From Struthio camelus (lineage: Eukaryota; Chordata; Aves; Struthioniformes; Struthionidae): a stretch of DNA of 64,000 nucleotides. This document shows positions 36,880 through 49,805 of the stretch, piece after piece. The translations under genes and the position numbers were made by a program. Positions within the stretch are counted from its first letter, which is position 1; each line of letters starts with the position of its first letter. Where the stretch lies: contig NC_090943.1 in assembly GCF_040807025.1 (NCBI RefSeq), positions 188,501-252,500 of the forward strand. The letters run 5' to 3'. The notes under the pieces were generated by a model. The model was not told the origin of the DNA. It saw only the letters and a program-made list of their open reading frames with translations, and made no database searches.

Positions 36880-38860
36880 ACTATCAGAGTACAACTTCTG
36901 CCTTGCCTTGAAGGCTGTCCCTAGTAGGGCCCATGCATGTGACATGCCATGCATAGTGGCATGTAACAGGCACATGCACTCTCAGATGTATGCATTTGTC
37001 TGCCCTTCAGAGGGCACGGAGGAGCGTGTGGTGGGTGTGGGGCTGAGGCCTTCCAATCAAGCACTTCTTATGCAGGGACAATGCCTGGGGTTGCCTGGCC
37101 TTGCAGCTTGGGGCCAGAGAGCAGTGCTTGTGGCTATGCCGAGGACCTCCACGTGGACGAGTGGCATGGTCAGAGAACACGGCTCCCCTGGATGCAGGGC
37201 AGCCAGCGTCTGCCAGAGCACAGTGCAGGCTTACTCACTGCTGCCTGGGCTGCACCACACGCTGGGCAAGCTGAAGGGTAAGGTTTGCCTCTGCAATTTA
37301 GAGACAAAGTTATAAAGAGATTAAAGCATCAGCCACCCTTAAATGGCTTGCTGGAAGCTAACCCCATTCCCAGCTGCGGGTTCAGGCTCCGCTGCCTTCG
37401 CAGGCTGCTGCTCAGGGCTGAGGCTGCTGGCTGCTGACAGCTTTAGGCTTCACGGACTGACCCCGCACAGGTCACTGTCCACTGCAGTTCTGCTGGTGCA
37501 GCCACGGAGTGTGACGGGAAAAGCAGCAAATGTGCTCAGGGCTCTTATGGCCATTGGTGAAATGTCAAAGCAGGTCTAAAAAACACCTATTTTCCCCGAA
37601 GCAGAGGAGTTCATAAAGTGGCCTTGCACCTAGTGATGTGTGTCTGCTAATGAGAGACTTTCCTGCATGCTGAAGAGGAGCAGCAGTTGCTGTCTAAAGA
37701 AGGGCCCTGACATAATAATTCTTATACCCCTGTTTACTCTTTCTCTCAGACAATCCGTTGCAGTTCATCCATGAACTTGCATGGTAACACTCAGGAAACA
37801 ACACATTATAAACATTCTTTAGCTTTCTCTTTTCTTGGAGCGCATGACTTGCATCAGGAATGTGTTTTATGGCTTCTTGCTAGTGTTCATCCAATGTATT
37901 ACATACTGCACTTTCCTACATCGTTTCTGATAGATGTTATATTAATAGCCCAGAAAAGAAACTAACTCAGCACGTGGAATGTACCAGTGCTTTACTTTTG
38001 TGTCAGGACTCGGGATTTCTGTGGCAAGACCCTTACACCATTGAGGTTGTGCCTGGGCTAGAAGTTGGAGCAGAAGGATGGGGAACAGTTTGGCCCCATT
38101 TCAGAGCTCAGCCCAGGAACTTTGCTTTATTTCTTCAGTGACGCTGGCTGTATGACGTGGGAGATGGAGAAGGTAACCCTGCCATGTAAATTCTTAGCCT
38201 AAGGGTGAGGCCGTGTCATGGATGGCAGGGGCTGTGGTAGGGGGACGATGTTGGTGTTGGGCAAGTGTAGTCGTTTTGTTGATGTCAGCTTCCTGTGATG
38301 AAGCCTGATGGTCTGCAGCTCTGCCTTGGACAGAGCTCTTGGTTCGCAGTTGCTCACACTCCTTGTGCTTACTCTCAGTCCTGTTGCTATCAGCGTGCAA
38401 GGACTAGTGGCCTTTTGCTGCTTCTCAGCACCACAGGAGCGAGGTGCCTTTGGAGACTAGTGAGCAGGAAGGGCTGAGTGCCTTGGCACACAACAGCCCG
38501 AGGGTATTCCACTGTCAAACAGTTCTGGGAAACGCTGGCTTTTGGGGGCCACTACTTTGGGGCAGGGCAGATGGGGGCTGTTCAGAAGTGTTCTGGGTTT
38601 TGATGCCAGTCACGCAGTGGTGCAGGATGGGGGTCCACCCCACAATGGCTTGGCAAGACACCACTGCAACCTGGTCCATGGCTCGGCAGAAGGAGTACAG
38701 CGCAGGGTCCCTGTTGCTCTCAGATCGCTGTAGTCAGGGCTTGTGTTGCTTATGCAGTGCAAGGTGATGACTGTAGTGCATTAAAATCACACACAGACTT
38801 CAGTCATCTGGGACTGTTTCTACAGGTCTTAAGGTAGGTGTAAAGGCAGGGAGGGTATTC
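36880..38860. other. Intergenic sequence downstream of ASB10
   Basis: No gene recognised. The part at about 37700-37985 is AT-rich and free of CpG, and might be a non-coding conserved block or an old repeat; I cannot tell which. The remainder shows only unsupported short frames. Confidence 0.45.
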
Positions 38861-38864
38861 GAGT

Positions 38865-39085
38865 TAGAGTCTTCCAAGGGAACAACAAGCAAAAGAAAAC
38901 CTTTTTTTCACGCACACATAATTATACCCTAGGGGTCTTTGGTACAGGATGTTCTAAAGGCCAAAGACCTGCTAATGTTCAAAAAAAGAATCACAGAAGA
39001 TGGAGTCATTGGTGGCCATTAACCAGGATGGGCTGGAAGCTGCTGCTGGCTCAAGGAGCGCCTGTACTGCTGCTGGCTGGGAGAA
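38865..39085 (+). mobile_element. CR1 LINE 3'-end relic
   Basis: The segment around 38990-39035 (ATGGAGTCATTGGTGG, then CCATTAACCAGGATGGGCTG) matches the conserved 3' part of archosaur/turtle CR1 elements, where the text runs 'atcagtggctattagccaggatgggc'. It is preceded by A-rich sequence resembling the end of CR1 ORF2. It is diverged and has no intact tail. Confidence 0.5.
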
Positions 39086-39639
39086 GATACACTGGGGCAG
39101 CATTGCAATTTACTCCTCTTGGTCCCCCCCCCCCGGCCGCTCTTACACCTCAGTACCACGTTCGCCTTGAATCAGAAGCAGGAAGCCAGGATGATGTCAC
39201 CTCCTTCCAGTTCGCCATGCTTTTTGTGGCCTTTCAGAACGGTCTGTTTATGGGAGCAGGTCCTGTATTCGAACTCCCAAATTCTGTTCGCTTTTCTGTA
39301 GCATTAATGTTTAGCCAAATCACGTCTGTGACCAGGAGGAGGAGCAGAAAAAGGCAGGTCCCCTTTTGGTGGCAGCACAGACTTGGATTGCCTTAAGCTG
39401 GACGTACATCTCTGATGTGGGTGGATCTCCGGGGCTCCCCTCGCAGCTACCGGTCTGGCAGGCAGGGGATCCGGGAGTAAGCGGGAGGGCTGAGGTCAGA
39501 CAGACGCCGAGGGAAGGAACTGGTCGCTGGGCACAAGTCCTTATAGACTGGTTTTCATCTATATTCCTGCTGAAATTAAAAAGGAATAATTCTGTGGTGC
39601 ATAAGGCTACCGCTGAGTAGCCGTTTTCCACCAATGTGA

Positions 39640-39770
39640 GCCTAATAGGAAGAGGGAGTATCTTTCGCAGATTGATTAATTTACTTGGAAAAAAAGATCA
39701 CAAATCTTTTGGGTACTGAAGCTCTTCTTCAGATGGAAACAGTTTGAAAATTTCTAGCTAAGTATAGCTT
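39640..39770. repeat. Possible fragment of an old interspersed repeat
   Basis: The reverse strand reads CATCTGAAGAAGAGCTTCAG followed by a 'tacccaaaagat' stretch. This resembles a widespread reptile repeat with the text 'atccgaagaagtgggttttacccacgaaagctt'. The match is by eye over about 35 bp and the family is not assigned. Confidence 0.3.
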
Positions 39771-40199
39771 GAGAAAACAGGCTCTGAGTTTAACTCAGTT
39801 GTGCTAATCAATTAGCAGTTGATTTTTAGAAACATTTACAAGACAAAATTAAAACGGTTTGATGCTCCTGAGCACGTATTGGCAATAATAACAAGCTTTC
39901 TTACTTTTTCTCAGGCTTTCCAAAGGGAAATTTCTAATGCAGCACTGAATGCCCTTACTGGCACAGGAGTTGCCCCAGGGTGAGAGCTGCAGGCCCCACG
40001 TGGGGCATTAGCGCGGGGCTCGCGGGTCTGATGTGCTGGTACCGAGGCCGCAGCCCAGCGCCCAGACCACAAACTCAGCCACACGCAGGCGGCCCCCGAC
40101 CGCAACCGTATCCCAGGGTGCCCGAATTTACCAGTCATTTTGTGAACCCGTGGAAGAGTGAGCATTACCATATCCCTGGGGCAAGGAGATCATGACTTA

Positions 40200-41024
40200 G
40201 TTGCACATTGTGTTGATTGCCTCCTTTTATTTGTTTTTATGCTGTCACCTTCTAGTTTCATTTAGTGCCCTTTAATGCGTATACTCGAAGAGTCTGCAGG
40301 CAGCTCTAGTCTGTTCCTCCTCACCGTGTTATTGGTGATGTTGTAGATCACTCTCACTCCTTGCCTCGCTCAGGCTGCCGTTCTTGTCGACAGTGTCACT
40401 CCCGTATGGAAGCTGCTATAGTTATGTACAACTTATTCTTTACAGTGTGGATGGGAGATCTGCCCAAACTCCTTGATTACCATGGAGTCATATTTCATGA
40501 AATTTCATTTCACAAGATTATTTCACTAAGCTTGTAAGTTTTCCAAAAAATGATATCAAATTGTTTGAAATCACATCATTTACTTTAAAATGCTAGATGA
40601 CATTAATTTGGGTTCTAGCTTTTACTAACTCACCCAGAACATCCCTTGGCTGCTTGTCTATGATTGTTTTGGATCTATGTTGAACTAACTGCACTATAGT
40701 TTCTTGAGTATCCATGTGATCACATTTAAATACTAGTAAGACATTAGATTTTTTCCCCTCAGTTATCTTAAGTTCCCCAGTGTGCCATGATTTGTTAGAA
40801 AGAAAAAAAAAATCAATGGTTCAGTGAACTCATTAACCAATTAAATACTCTTAGACGCAAGTTATCTTTCTACAGATTATAAAAACTGTTGCTTTAAGTT
40901 TGTCTTTAGCATCTTCCTTAATTACTGGTGGAATAAAATGTGGTATTTCACTACCACTGTGAAATATGAATATTACCCATTGTTGTTTGAAACACAGAGC
41001 AAAAATATTTATTGAGGTCATCTG

Positions 41025-41025
<1 letters not shown>
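40200..41025. other. AT-rich stretch, possible old LINE relic, family unassigned
   Basis: AT-rich with homopolymer runs. The text near 40905-41015 (CTACCACTGTGAAATATGAA, then AATATTTATTGA) resembles antisense reverse-transcriptase remnants seen in ancient amniote LINEs. I cannot assign a family, and no gene is visible. Confidence 0.3.

Positions 41026-41060
<35 letters not shown>
41026..41060. repeat. (TG)n microsatellite
   Basis: Seventeen or so uninterrupted TG units. Confidence 0.95.
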
Positions 41061-41063
<3 letters not shown>

Positions 41064-41169
41064 CACGTGCATGGAAAGTGGTAGGTGCACACATAGAAAT
41101 GGGGGGGGCCGGTGCACAGATACTGCGCTTCTTTGGACTCTGCTGCTAGGGTATCCTGCTCCAGGGTCC

Positions 41170-41230
41170 GCATTTCAAAAATGTTGATAAATGGAGAGGG
41201 TTCAGAGAAAGCCACAAGAAGGAGTGGTGG
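41170..41230 (+). mobile_element. Short CR1 LINE relic
   Basis: The text AATGTTGATAAATGGAGAGG followed by GTTCAGAGAAAGCCACAAGA matches the well-known CR1 ORF2 end ('..gataaattggagagggttcagagaagagccac..'). It breaks off abruptly into GC-rich unrelated sequence. Confidence 0.55.
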
Positions 41231-42439
41231 GTTGCCAGCAACGGCCGGCAGCAGAGCTCGGAGTGGAGGGGGCCGTGCCGCTGGGCACCGTGCAGCCCCA
41301 CGCGCAGCCACGGCGCTTGCTCGTCGGTCCCGGACGCGTGGGGTCGGATGGGCTGGTGGCACCCTTCCGCGACCGCCGGGCTAACTGCGTCCAGCCACGT
41401 CGCCACACTGAGGTCCGTCACTGGCCCCATCAGAGGTTACCAGACTTTCCGAGGAGGGGTGAGGTGCAGGAAGTGCTGCAGAGCTTGTCCACCATCGCCA
41501 CAGCGTCCAACGAGCACACAAGGTACACCTAGAGCCAGGCTGGGAGTTGAAACTGGGCAAATACAGACTAGAAAAGGCACATTTTTAATAGCAAGGGTAA
41601 TTAATCTAGTAGTTAATTTCCTCTTAGAATAACTACATCCATCATGGTGGATGTAGATTTTCCGTCTCTGACATTTAAAAAAAAAAAATCACCAGAAAAT
41701 TTGTCTTAGCCCAGGCCAGAATCCATCCTGGGTGGTGCTTTGCCTGAGTCTCAGGGAGACCCGACTGCTTAATTACAGCTCTGCCATCCGTAGTCTTGTC
41801 ATCCTTCCACACGGCTCTATCGCTGGCCTCCATCACTGCTGGGACTGTGTTTGGCACCAGGGTAATTAAACAGTTTCACGTTTCCCTTAATGGTCCTGTT
41901 CACTGACACTTCATTGACATCCCTGGCTTCCTCTCCATTTCCTGCCCCACGATGGTCACCACGCTCCCACCTGAGAAGCCTATTTGGGATATTCAGACCC
42001 TCCGAGGCTCTTTGACTTGTGTCAAGAGGAGCTTCAAGCGTTTGCCCCAGACTGCAGCCCCAGGCTGAAGCAGCCCCTCCTGGAGTGCCCACAGAGCTCT
42101 TTGCTGGACTCCTTGTGTGGTTCCCATGGCTGCTTTGGCCCTGCAGCAGCGCTCCTGAGTGCCGGGTGCCGCTGGTGCTTTCTCATGAGGAGCATGGGTC
42201 CGTGTGCTTCCTGCACTTCTGCTGCCAGCCAGATGCCCTGCAGCGGGTCCTGGTGTCCTGAGGTGCATGTGCAAACTTCGGTGAGCAGCCGCTTGCCTGC
42301 ACATGCTCTCCGGGCCAGCAGCCTCCGCTCTGTTCCTCTGGCTCATCACCAGATGTCAGCAATGCCACTCACAGCTGCTCCTTCCCACCCGCCTTTCCTC
42401 GCCCAGCTCCCACCACGGGACACGGGCTTGGGCCAGACT

Positions 42440-42745
42440 CAGGCAGGTGCATGATAACAGCCTGTGACTTCTTAAATTCAGTCCTATGCCTCACTCTGAT
42501 ACCTGGAAAAATACTGCAGCAACTAACTAAACAATCTGTAAGTGCCTGGAAGATAATAAGGAGCTCAGTCAAGACGCAGAGTTGGTCAGCGAAGACTGCT
42601 TCTTTTTGCATCAGGATAAAAGGTCTGTGGAAAAGGGATAGAAGCAGCAGATGTCATGGGTCTTGAATTTTTTTAATTTCACACAGTCTCACATGATGTT
42701 CTCAAAATGAAGTTAAGGCAGGACAGTATAGAGTAAATTACTATT
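42440..42745 (+). mobile_element. CR1 LINE relic, reverse-transcriptase segment
   Basis: Reads as decayed CR1 ORF2: an AATACTGCAGCAACTAACTA stretch, then AACAATCTGTAAGTGCCTGG and AAGATAATAAGG, followed by text equivalent to 'aacaaatcatgtcaaaccaacct' and 'cacagtctcacatgatgttctc' (the D-TVSHDLL region). There are multiple stops and it is ancient. Confidence 0.65.
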
Positions 42746-42790
42746 AGGTGAGAGCATATCTAGTCAGAAAATCATATTCAGAGTTATTAA

Positions 42791-43348
42791 CAGTACTCGA
42801 ACTCCAGTGATACATGGAGGGGGTTACCTGGAGGCCTGTCCCACACGTCGCACTATGCTATAGTTGTTGAAGACTTGCTTGAAGGAACAGAGACCACGCT
42901 TATGTACTCTGCAGAAGACGCTGGGCTGCAGCCCCAGCCCCAGCCCCATCTCAGCCAGGACACATACCAGGTTCTTCCAGAGGCCCAGCAAAGCCCAGCT
43001 GCAAAAGCTAAGGTAAGGCCTCACCCACCAGAAGTGGTGCAAGCTGCAATCTGCAGGGATGTATTCTGAAGAAAGGAGAACTGAGTGATGACACAATAAT
43101 AGTCTCTAAACTTCAAAAAATTACCTGTAAAGAAGAAGAGAATACACTGTTCTTCACTTTCATGGTAAGTACTGAGGGCAGGGAGTCAAAGTGCAGGCAG
43201 GGACATGTCAGTTTGGCCCCAGCAAAAATTTTTCCTGTGACCTTGAAGGACAGTGGCTGTAAGGAATCCTTGCCCTCCCCAAGTTCTTCCCTGAGCAGCT
43301 GTCCCTCTGCAGTGGCCACCAGAAGCACTTCTGAAATCACTTCTTTAA
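42791..43348 (+). CDS. Unidentified exon-like segments, possible small gene
   Basis: I do not recognise a family. Segment 1 (open from 42791, ATG at 42902, to 43012) ends AAAGCTAAG|GTAAGG. Segment 2 (43057-43164) follows a CTGCAG acceptor, is open for 36 codons (GCILKKGELSDDTIIVSKLQ, then KITCKEEENTLFFTFM), and ends at a consensus donor ATG|GTAAGT. A third piece (43313-43348) follows a good polypyrimidine tract and reads WPPEALLKSLL then stop. All joins are phase 0. Against a real gene: the first intron would be only 44 bp and no protein match comes to mind. It lies between a CR1 relic and unannotated sequence, where human synteny has no gene. It could be chance. Confidence 0.22.
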
Positions 43349-44130
43349 ATTGTGTGACTTCTTTAAATTTCTGTGCAGTGTGAGACCATGGGTGGTCTCC
43401 ACTTACTCACCTGCAGCCTGCTTGAGGCCATCTGTGACTGAAGGAAGAGAGCCCTCTTCTTCACAATGCAGGGCCCAGGACTAGCAGGACTGCTTGTATA
43501 CACCAAGAGTCCACACCAGATTCCAGTGGTATAGAAATTAGGTCCACGTCATCTTGTGATAAGCCAATACCGTATTCCTGCCTGAAGACAGGCATACAGC
43601 ATTATTAGGGTACCAGCCCGTATTGTGGCTCGTGTGGCATAATACACTCTGCTCTGACTCCTGCATCCTTGACCAGAGAACATCACCTTTTTTCCAAGCT
43701 CTTAGCTCCTGGAGGATGGTCGTAGGTCATATGTTCATACAGTGACCCATAGCTGACAGATGTCATGTAGCCATCTGAATGAAAGCATCTGCAGTGCCAT
43801 GGCCCTATAACTGCTAGGGCAGAGCAGGGCACTCAGAAAGAGCTTCTTCTAGGCTGAAACTGCAAGAAGTGTCAGACCCAGCTCCTGGGAGGGGCTGTCT
43901 GTTCATGGACTAGCTATGCCTACATCATTTGAAGGCAACATGTACAACCACGTGCTCTTTGCAAATCCAACAACCTTCACTCACCAGCTATCAGAAAGTG
44001 TCCTTTCCTAACACCATGCAGGAGTGTGCACCTGTGTGATGGGTGTCCCTGGCAGGCGCTTGGGGGGTTCAGCCACTGTAGGTCCTGCCTGGGGTCCTTT
44101 GTGGCTGGGAAGAAAATCCCTCCTTGTCAG

Positions 44131-44273
44131 CCCGGGAAAATGAGCAGCTGGATCAGGGAGACCTCGTTGGGGGGCTGCTTCGGGCACTCTGCCAAAGCAC
44201 GGGGCTCACAGATGTCTCACGCACAAGAGAGGCCACAGCTACTGCTGACTTTGTGCAAGGCTTATCAAAAAAG
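44131..44273 (+). CDS. Unidentified exon-like segment
   Basis: Flanked by a good acceptor (TCCCTCCTTGTCAG) and a consensus donor (AAAAAG|GTAAGT). One frame is fully open and reads like soluble helical protein (RENEQLDQGDLVGGLLRALC, then QSTGLTDVSRTREATATADF). No family recognised and no partner exon of compatible phase placed with confidence. Confidence 0.22.
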
Positions 44274-44279
44274 GTAAGT

Positions 44280-47200
44280 ATGTGGTGTTGCTCTAGAAAG
44301 CTAGCGGTGACCTTAAGTCCTAAAATTGGCCACTCTGAGTTTTATTCTCTTCAAGTTATACTCCTTCCCTACTTCAGAAACCCTGGCTGGGGCCAGGTCC
44401 TAGGAAGCAGGCTTTTACTGATACTCTGAGGTCTTGCCAGTAGCAAAACTATGCGTCTGGGAATGCTCTCTCTAATATTAATGAGGAAAATAGTTTCTTA
44501 TTGTCCCATCTATGGTCCTAACACCAAACTCTGTTCCCCAGGCATGAGGGCAGCTTGGTAGCTGCTGCAGAGAGGTTTTGCGGTGGGAAGCTGGAGACGG
44601 GGAACTTGACAATAGGCTAAAGGCCTGTGGGACTGTATTTGCAGAGGCCAGATGGACCCACCCAGGTGCTCCTTGCATCTGGATTGCCTGCTAGGACGGG
44701 ACTTGCATATTAGCTATTACCCGCCACAGTAAGAGTGCCTACATAGCCTCCTGGCTTAAGCCAGGATTGTTTCATAGTGGACCACTTCATGGGTATAGTC
44801 CAAGACAGAATCTGTGCCCAATATGAGCCTAGCTTCTGTCAGCATGACAGTGTGGCCACAGCCAGCCCACCTGTCTAGACTTTCCAAACTTTGAGTAACT
44901 GATTTTGCAGCGTTACCCTTGGTTTTAATTTGTTTAGGAGTTATATTGCAGGAATACCTAGAGGCTGTGACCAGATTCAGCCCTGTTTTGCTAGTTTCTG
45001 AGTAGAAATTATAGGTGAAACTGGTAGAGGCATAAAGTTAAGGTTGCATGGCACTTTCCATTAGAAAGACCTGCTTTGCTAGTCAGTTTAACTTAACTGT
45101 TGCAGTTGTAGTTTACCATGCTGTGTATCTGCCTCAGAGAGAACTTTTCTCTTTGCAGTTACAGCCAACAATTAATTCAGATGAGCTGTAGGGTGAGATT
45201 AAGGAAAATAGCTGTCCCTCGGCCTCTCTTTCCTCAACAGGAAGCACCAGGAGTAGTCTCTAGAGTGCTCTCCTTGGAGTAGCAACTTACAGTGCAGGAA
45301 GGAGGGCTGCCCTGGATGCTTCTTGTTCTGCCCAGCAGACTGTGACTAACTTTTCCTAAATTACAAGACTCTGAGCATCCCATTTTGCATGTCCTGAGCA
45401 AAGATCTTTTACAGGCTGGTAGCTTTCTCCCAGGAAGCCTCTGCCTGTGCTGAGCAGTTTCAAGCCATGCTGGAGCCTCTGTGCTGACCAGACAGGTCAT
45501 GCACCGTCTTCAGCAAAGACACTGTGTCCAAAGGGCCAATGGCTGAGCAGGACGCTTGCCAGTGTCACCTACTGGCTGCAGAAATGCAGGCAAACAGGCA
45601 AACTGACTTTCCTACACTTACATGGCTGCAGGAAGGAACGCATGAGAAGAGAAGGAAGAAGCCTCAGTAGTGCTCATGCAAAAAAATGAGAGGAAAAGCA
45701 GTGGGAAACAAGGGCAGACTGGAGAAGGAGGGCCAACTCAGGCAGTGCATGCTGGAGGAGATGGGAGAGGCTGGTCTGTAACCGCTTAAGGGCACTGCCT
45801 GCAGAGACTGGGTTTGAATTCAGTATTCAAGCCCTGATGGAGTGAGATCCAGGGCCTAGTGCTGTGTCTGATCAACACAGAGCTGTGACCCAGAAACCCC
45901 AAAACTAAAGGGAGAAAGCAGATCTCCTGCTGGGACACATTTATCTCAAGTGTCTTATAACGTGTCCAGCAATGTCTGGAGAGGTCTCCATCAACAACTG
46001 AGAGCACAGGAGGACCAGGAGCGTCACAAAATGTACATGCAACGAATGCTTCTCATGTGCCTGGGATGTTGGACAGAGTATCTTCACGGACGTTAAGGGA
46101 ACTTATGAGACAACTGAGAAGTGGGGGAAGAAGGCAGCTAAAATGGAATAGGACAGCTCCCCACAGGGAGAGCGTGTGGGGAAGAAGAGATGTCCAGGGA
46201 GAGTACTGAACAGCAGAGGTCTGAGCCTCAAGTGGAAGCCATGGAAACTGCATTTGCAGTAGACAGTGAGAAACTGTGGAAGATTAGACATAAGATACAG
46301 AAATAGAGAAAGCCCCTGGAATCTAAGGGGTGCTAGGGTTACCACATGTAACCTGGACCCCCATGCCTCCAGTCGGGTTCAACCTGCAAGGGTGCTGGAG
46401 ATAACGCTTGGGAACTCTCACACTGCATCTTGTGTGATGTATGTACTAAATTACAATGTATGCTTTATTTTGCTGGCAAACCTCTTGTTTACATTCCTTC
46501 CACTTTTTCTCCTCTGGATCTTTGCTTTCAATCTGGTAAATGAACTTCTACTTTTCTTTGCTTCAAAGTCTCACAAGACAAAGTAAACCAGAGTGGAGTA
46601 CGTTGTCAGGGCTGGAGCATGCTCCCCCTCTCCTGGAGGTTTGGTTCTCTGGGCTCAAGGCCAACATACAATGCAGCTGTCCAACCAGGGGGGAGCCTCA
46701 GCAAGGGCCTGCCCATTTTTTGGCTAGGGAGCTGCTTTTAAGCTCAGGCTCTCCCCCTTTGTCCCTGCCTGAGCTACGCTGCAGGTGCACCCCTTACTGA
46801 TCTTGCACCGGATCTTATGCCCTGACATTGATCCTGACCCACTGAGTTGATTTTCTGGCTTAGACCTTCCTCACCACTAGGGCTTCCCAGGTGAACACTG
46901 GAGTATTGGTGACCCTGGTTACTGTCACCAGATCTGCTCTGCTCACCTCGTTTGAATCCTGTGGGACTGCACCCCCGTCGATGATGCCAGTGCCCTGCCT
47001 ATCTTGCTGCAGCCCTCTCCTCCCTGCTCCCCTTCCCAAACGGAGCAGCTTGTCCTTGCTGGTCCTGACACTAGTGAACTGAGAGTCAGTGTTTCAAGGG
47101 AGGCTGCAGGTAAAGCAAGTGTGTGAGCAGGTAAGTAGAATCTGCATCTTGAAATATGTGTAGAGGCTTGTGGGGTGCTAGCTGCGGGTTTGGAGAGCTC

Positions 47201-48700
47201 GGTATGGGAGTTTGCATCACTGGTTACATGAAGGACCTTCCCCTTTGGGCACAGGCAATCCTCCTTCCTTGTGTGAGCAGTAGTTCGTTCACAAGCTTTT
47301 TGGGTTTCCCCAGTAAGATCACAGAGTACAGCAATTCCCTGTTGCTCTCAGGTACCCTGCTAACTTACGTGATAGTGTGAGGTGGGGGTTGAAGGTTGCA
47401 TATGAAAGGTTCAGTGAACAAATGATCAGGTTGCAATTGCTCAGGAGTTAGGAAGTTGCTTGCATAACCTTAATTTGGATACTTTTGAGTATAGGTCTTT
47501 AAATCCAGTGACTTACACACAAATATGCTTTCATTTTCTCCATGGCTTAATGAAGTGCTTTGATAGCAGTGGAATGAACTCAGCTGTGCGGGTGAAGATG
47601 GTTCCAGTCTGAAGGATCCTTTCATGCAGAGACAATTGGTGGGTGAAACAGGAGAGATCGGCCAAGGACAAGTAAAGATGGGCGCTGACCTGCAGACCCT
47701 GAGTGTACCCCTTAGTGAGTCACAAACGATTCCTAAGGTGGGTTTAATCTAAATGCTAATCACTGCCAGCATCCTTCCCAGCCTGGAACCTGGGCTCTTG
47801 CCCCAGACAAGGGGCTGGATGGCCTGTGCCCTACAGGTGCGCAGTTCTCTTCCTGTGATGCAAGGGCCATCAGTCAGAGGGGAGGTGGGAGGGATTCTTC
47901 TTGTGGGACCTCAGTTTTATGATTATTTGAACCTGGGTGATTATTTTGACACTGATTTCTCCACATCTCATTTCCCTGGCTGGACGTAGGGCAGCTCTTG
48001 CCATGGAGGGATGTTTTCTTGGGACTGCAAGGATGTGCCATGGTGAAAGGCTTTGACGAGCCTTTGAGAGTTTTGGCGCTCTTGGCACAGCTGTACCCTT
48101 GGGGTTCAGATTGTGCCTGTTTGGTAGAGGAAAGCTGAGGCCCCCCTTTGACAGCCTGATAGGCACAGCCTGGAGATGGCAGTTTAGGTCCTTTCTGGGA
48201 AGAGCCTGCACCATCTTTGCTGTTGGCTCAGTGAGTTCTGGGTAGAGAGACAGTGTACGAGCATGGCAAGACCTCATCTACATGCTCCACACAGGCTTCA
48301 TGTGCTCAGCTACGTGGCTGGACCATCACGTCCCACATAAAACACATGATCCAAGGCTGCGGGAAGAAGGGTCCTTTTCTTCCTGCAGAAGGAATCCAGC
48401 TGCAGTAAAGTGGTGCCCCAGACCTGCCTGGGGACAGACTAGGTGAGAGGGGTGGTGGGGAAATCCATGTATTCACCGAGGTGTCAGTGCCACCAGGGAG
48501 CTAAGCTGGCAGAGGTACTGCACCCCTGGACAGAGTGTGTCTGCAGGCAGGAGCACCCAGTGCTTCTGAGAGAAAAAGGACTGCGCCTGGGTGCTGACAG
48601 GCTGCTGCGTGGTGTGCCGCTGCAGATGCAGTCTGGGTGAGTTTGGATGTGACTTAAACTCTGGCATTTCTCAGCTGCCGAGTGCTTGAGGTGGTTACTC
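44280..48700. other. Gene-poor stretch upstream of GBX1
   Basis: About 4.4 kb without a supported gene. It includes scattered splice-like motifs and short frames. A pyrimidine-rich stretch near 46600-46900 has the look of old repeat sequence, but I could not define ends or family. No RNA gene is recognised. Confidence 0.45.
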
Positions 48701-49740
48701 CGATGCTAATGCTTGTTTGAAGCAGGGCTTTTGGTTTGCTATGTGCCTGGTGACCACCCCCCCCGCAGACAGGAGCACGACACAGGTGCTAGGTGGGAGC
48801 ATGCTCCACTTCAGTGTGCCGACTCCCTGCAGGGCTCAGGCCATGCTTTCCAGGACAGACAGGGCAAGGCAGAGCTGTGGAGCTCTAGCTGCCGCGCAGG
48901 AGCCTCCAGCCTGCGCCGGTCTTGCTTGCTCTGCAGACGGAGTGAACGCGCGGAAGGCCCCGCTGGCAGCCCCTGGGTACATCTGTCTGACGTGCCGTGA
49001 GCGAGTGGGTGGGAGGGGCAGAGCCCAGGGGCTTTGTGCTGCTACAGACCAGCGCGGGCTGGTTTGCGAGTGCCCCAGCCCAAGGGCCCGTGCAGGCTGC
49101 GGCCGCCGGGGCGCCCCGGTGCCCCCCGCACCCGGGCTCCCCGCTCAGCCGGGGCTCCGCGCCGCCGGCCCGGCTCTGCCCCGACGGCCCGCCGAGCCGG
49201 GCGCCGGGACCCCCGCAGCGCACGGCCGCCCCGGGGCCGCGGGAGCAGCGGGGGGGGGGGAGCCTTGTTTGTCCCCTCGCCCCCCCGCTCCGGCCCCGGC
49301 CCCGGCCCCCGGTCCCGCCCCGGCTCTCGGGCGGAGCGCGGCTCCCGGTCCCGCCGAGCCCCCCGAAGGGGGCGGCCCAGGCCCTGGCGGCGGCCGGTCC
49401 TCCCGGCACAGCCCGGCGGCCCCGGAGCGGCGGGGCCCAACCCGGCTCCCACGGTCGCGGCGGTCGGTGCTGGCGACCACAAGTCCGTCGGGCCGCTCGG
49501 AGCCCGCCTGGCGCCGGGTCCCCGGGGCGCTCCCCGCCGGGCTCGGTGGTCCCAGCCCGGTCGCGCCGCTGGCACCGGTCACCGGTCACCGTCGCCGCGG
49601 GCAGTCGGGGCCCGGTCAGGAGCGTCGGGGCGGGCCGGGCCGGAGCGGTCGGGCCCATCCGCTGCTCCGTCCCCGGCCCGGGCACGGCGGCGCCCGAGGA
49701 GCGATGTACCGCGCGGCCCGGCCCGGCCCGGCGCAGCCCT

Positions 49741-49774
49741 GTCCTGTCCTGTCCCGTCCCGTCCCGTCCCGTCC
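49741..49774. repeat. (GTCCC/T)n pentamer repeat
   Basis: Seven tandem pentamers upstream of GBX1, the first two ending in T and the rest in C. Confidence 0.9.
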
Positions 49775-49805
49775 AGGCCCCACAAAAGCGCCCTTGTGCT
49801 GGCCC

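Noticed and set aside
46600-46900. Pyrimidine-rich stretch with the look of an old LTR or other repeat
   Set aside because: No terminal repeats, primer site or recognisable coding part. I could not define an element.
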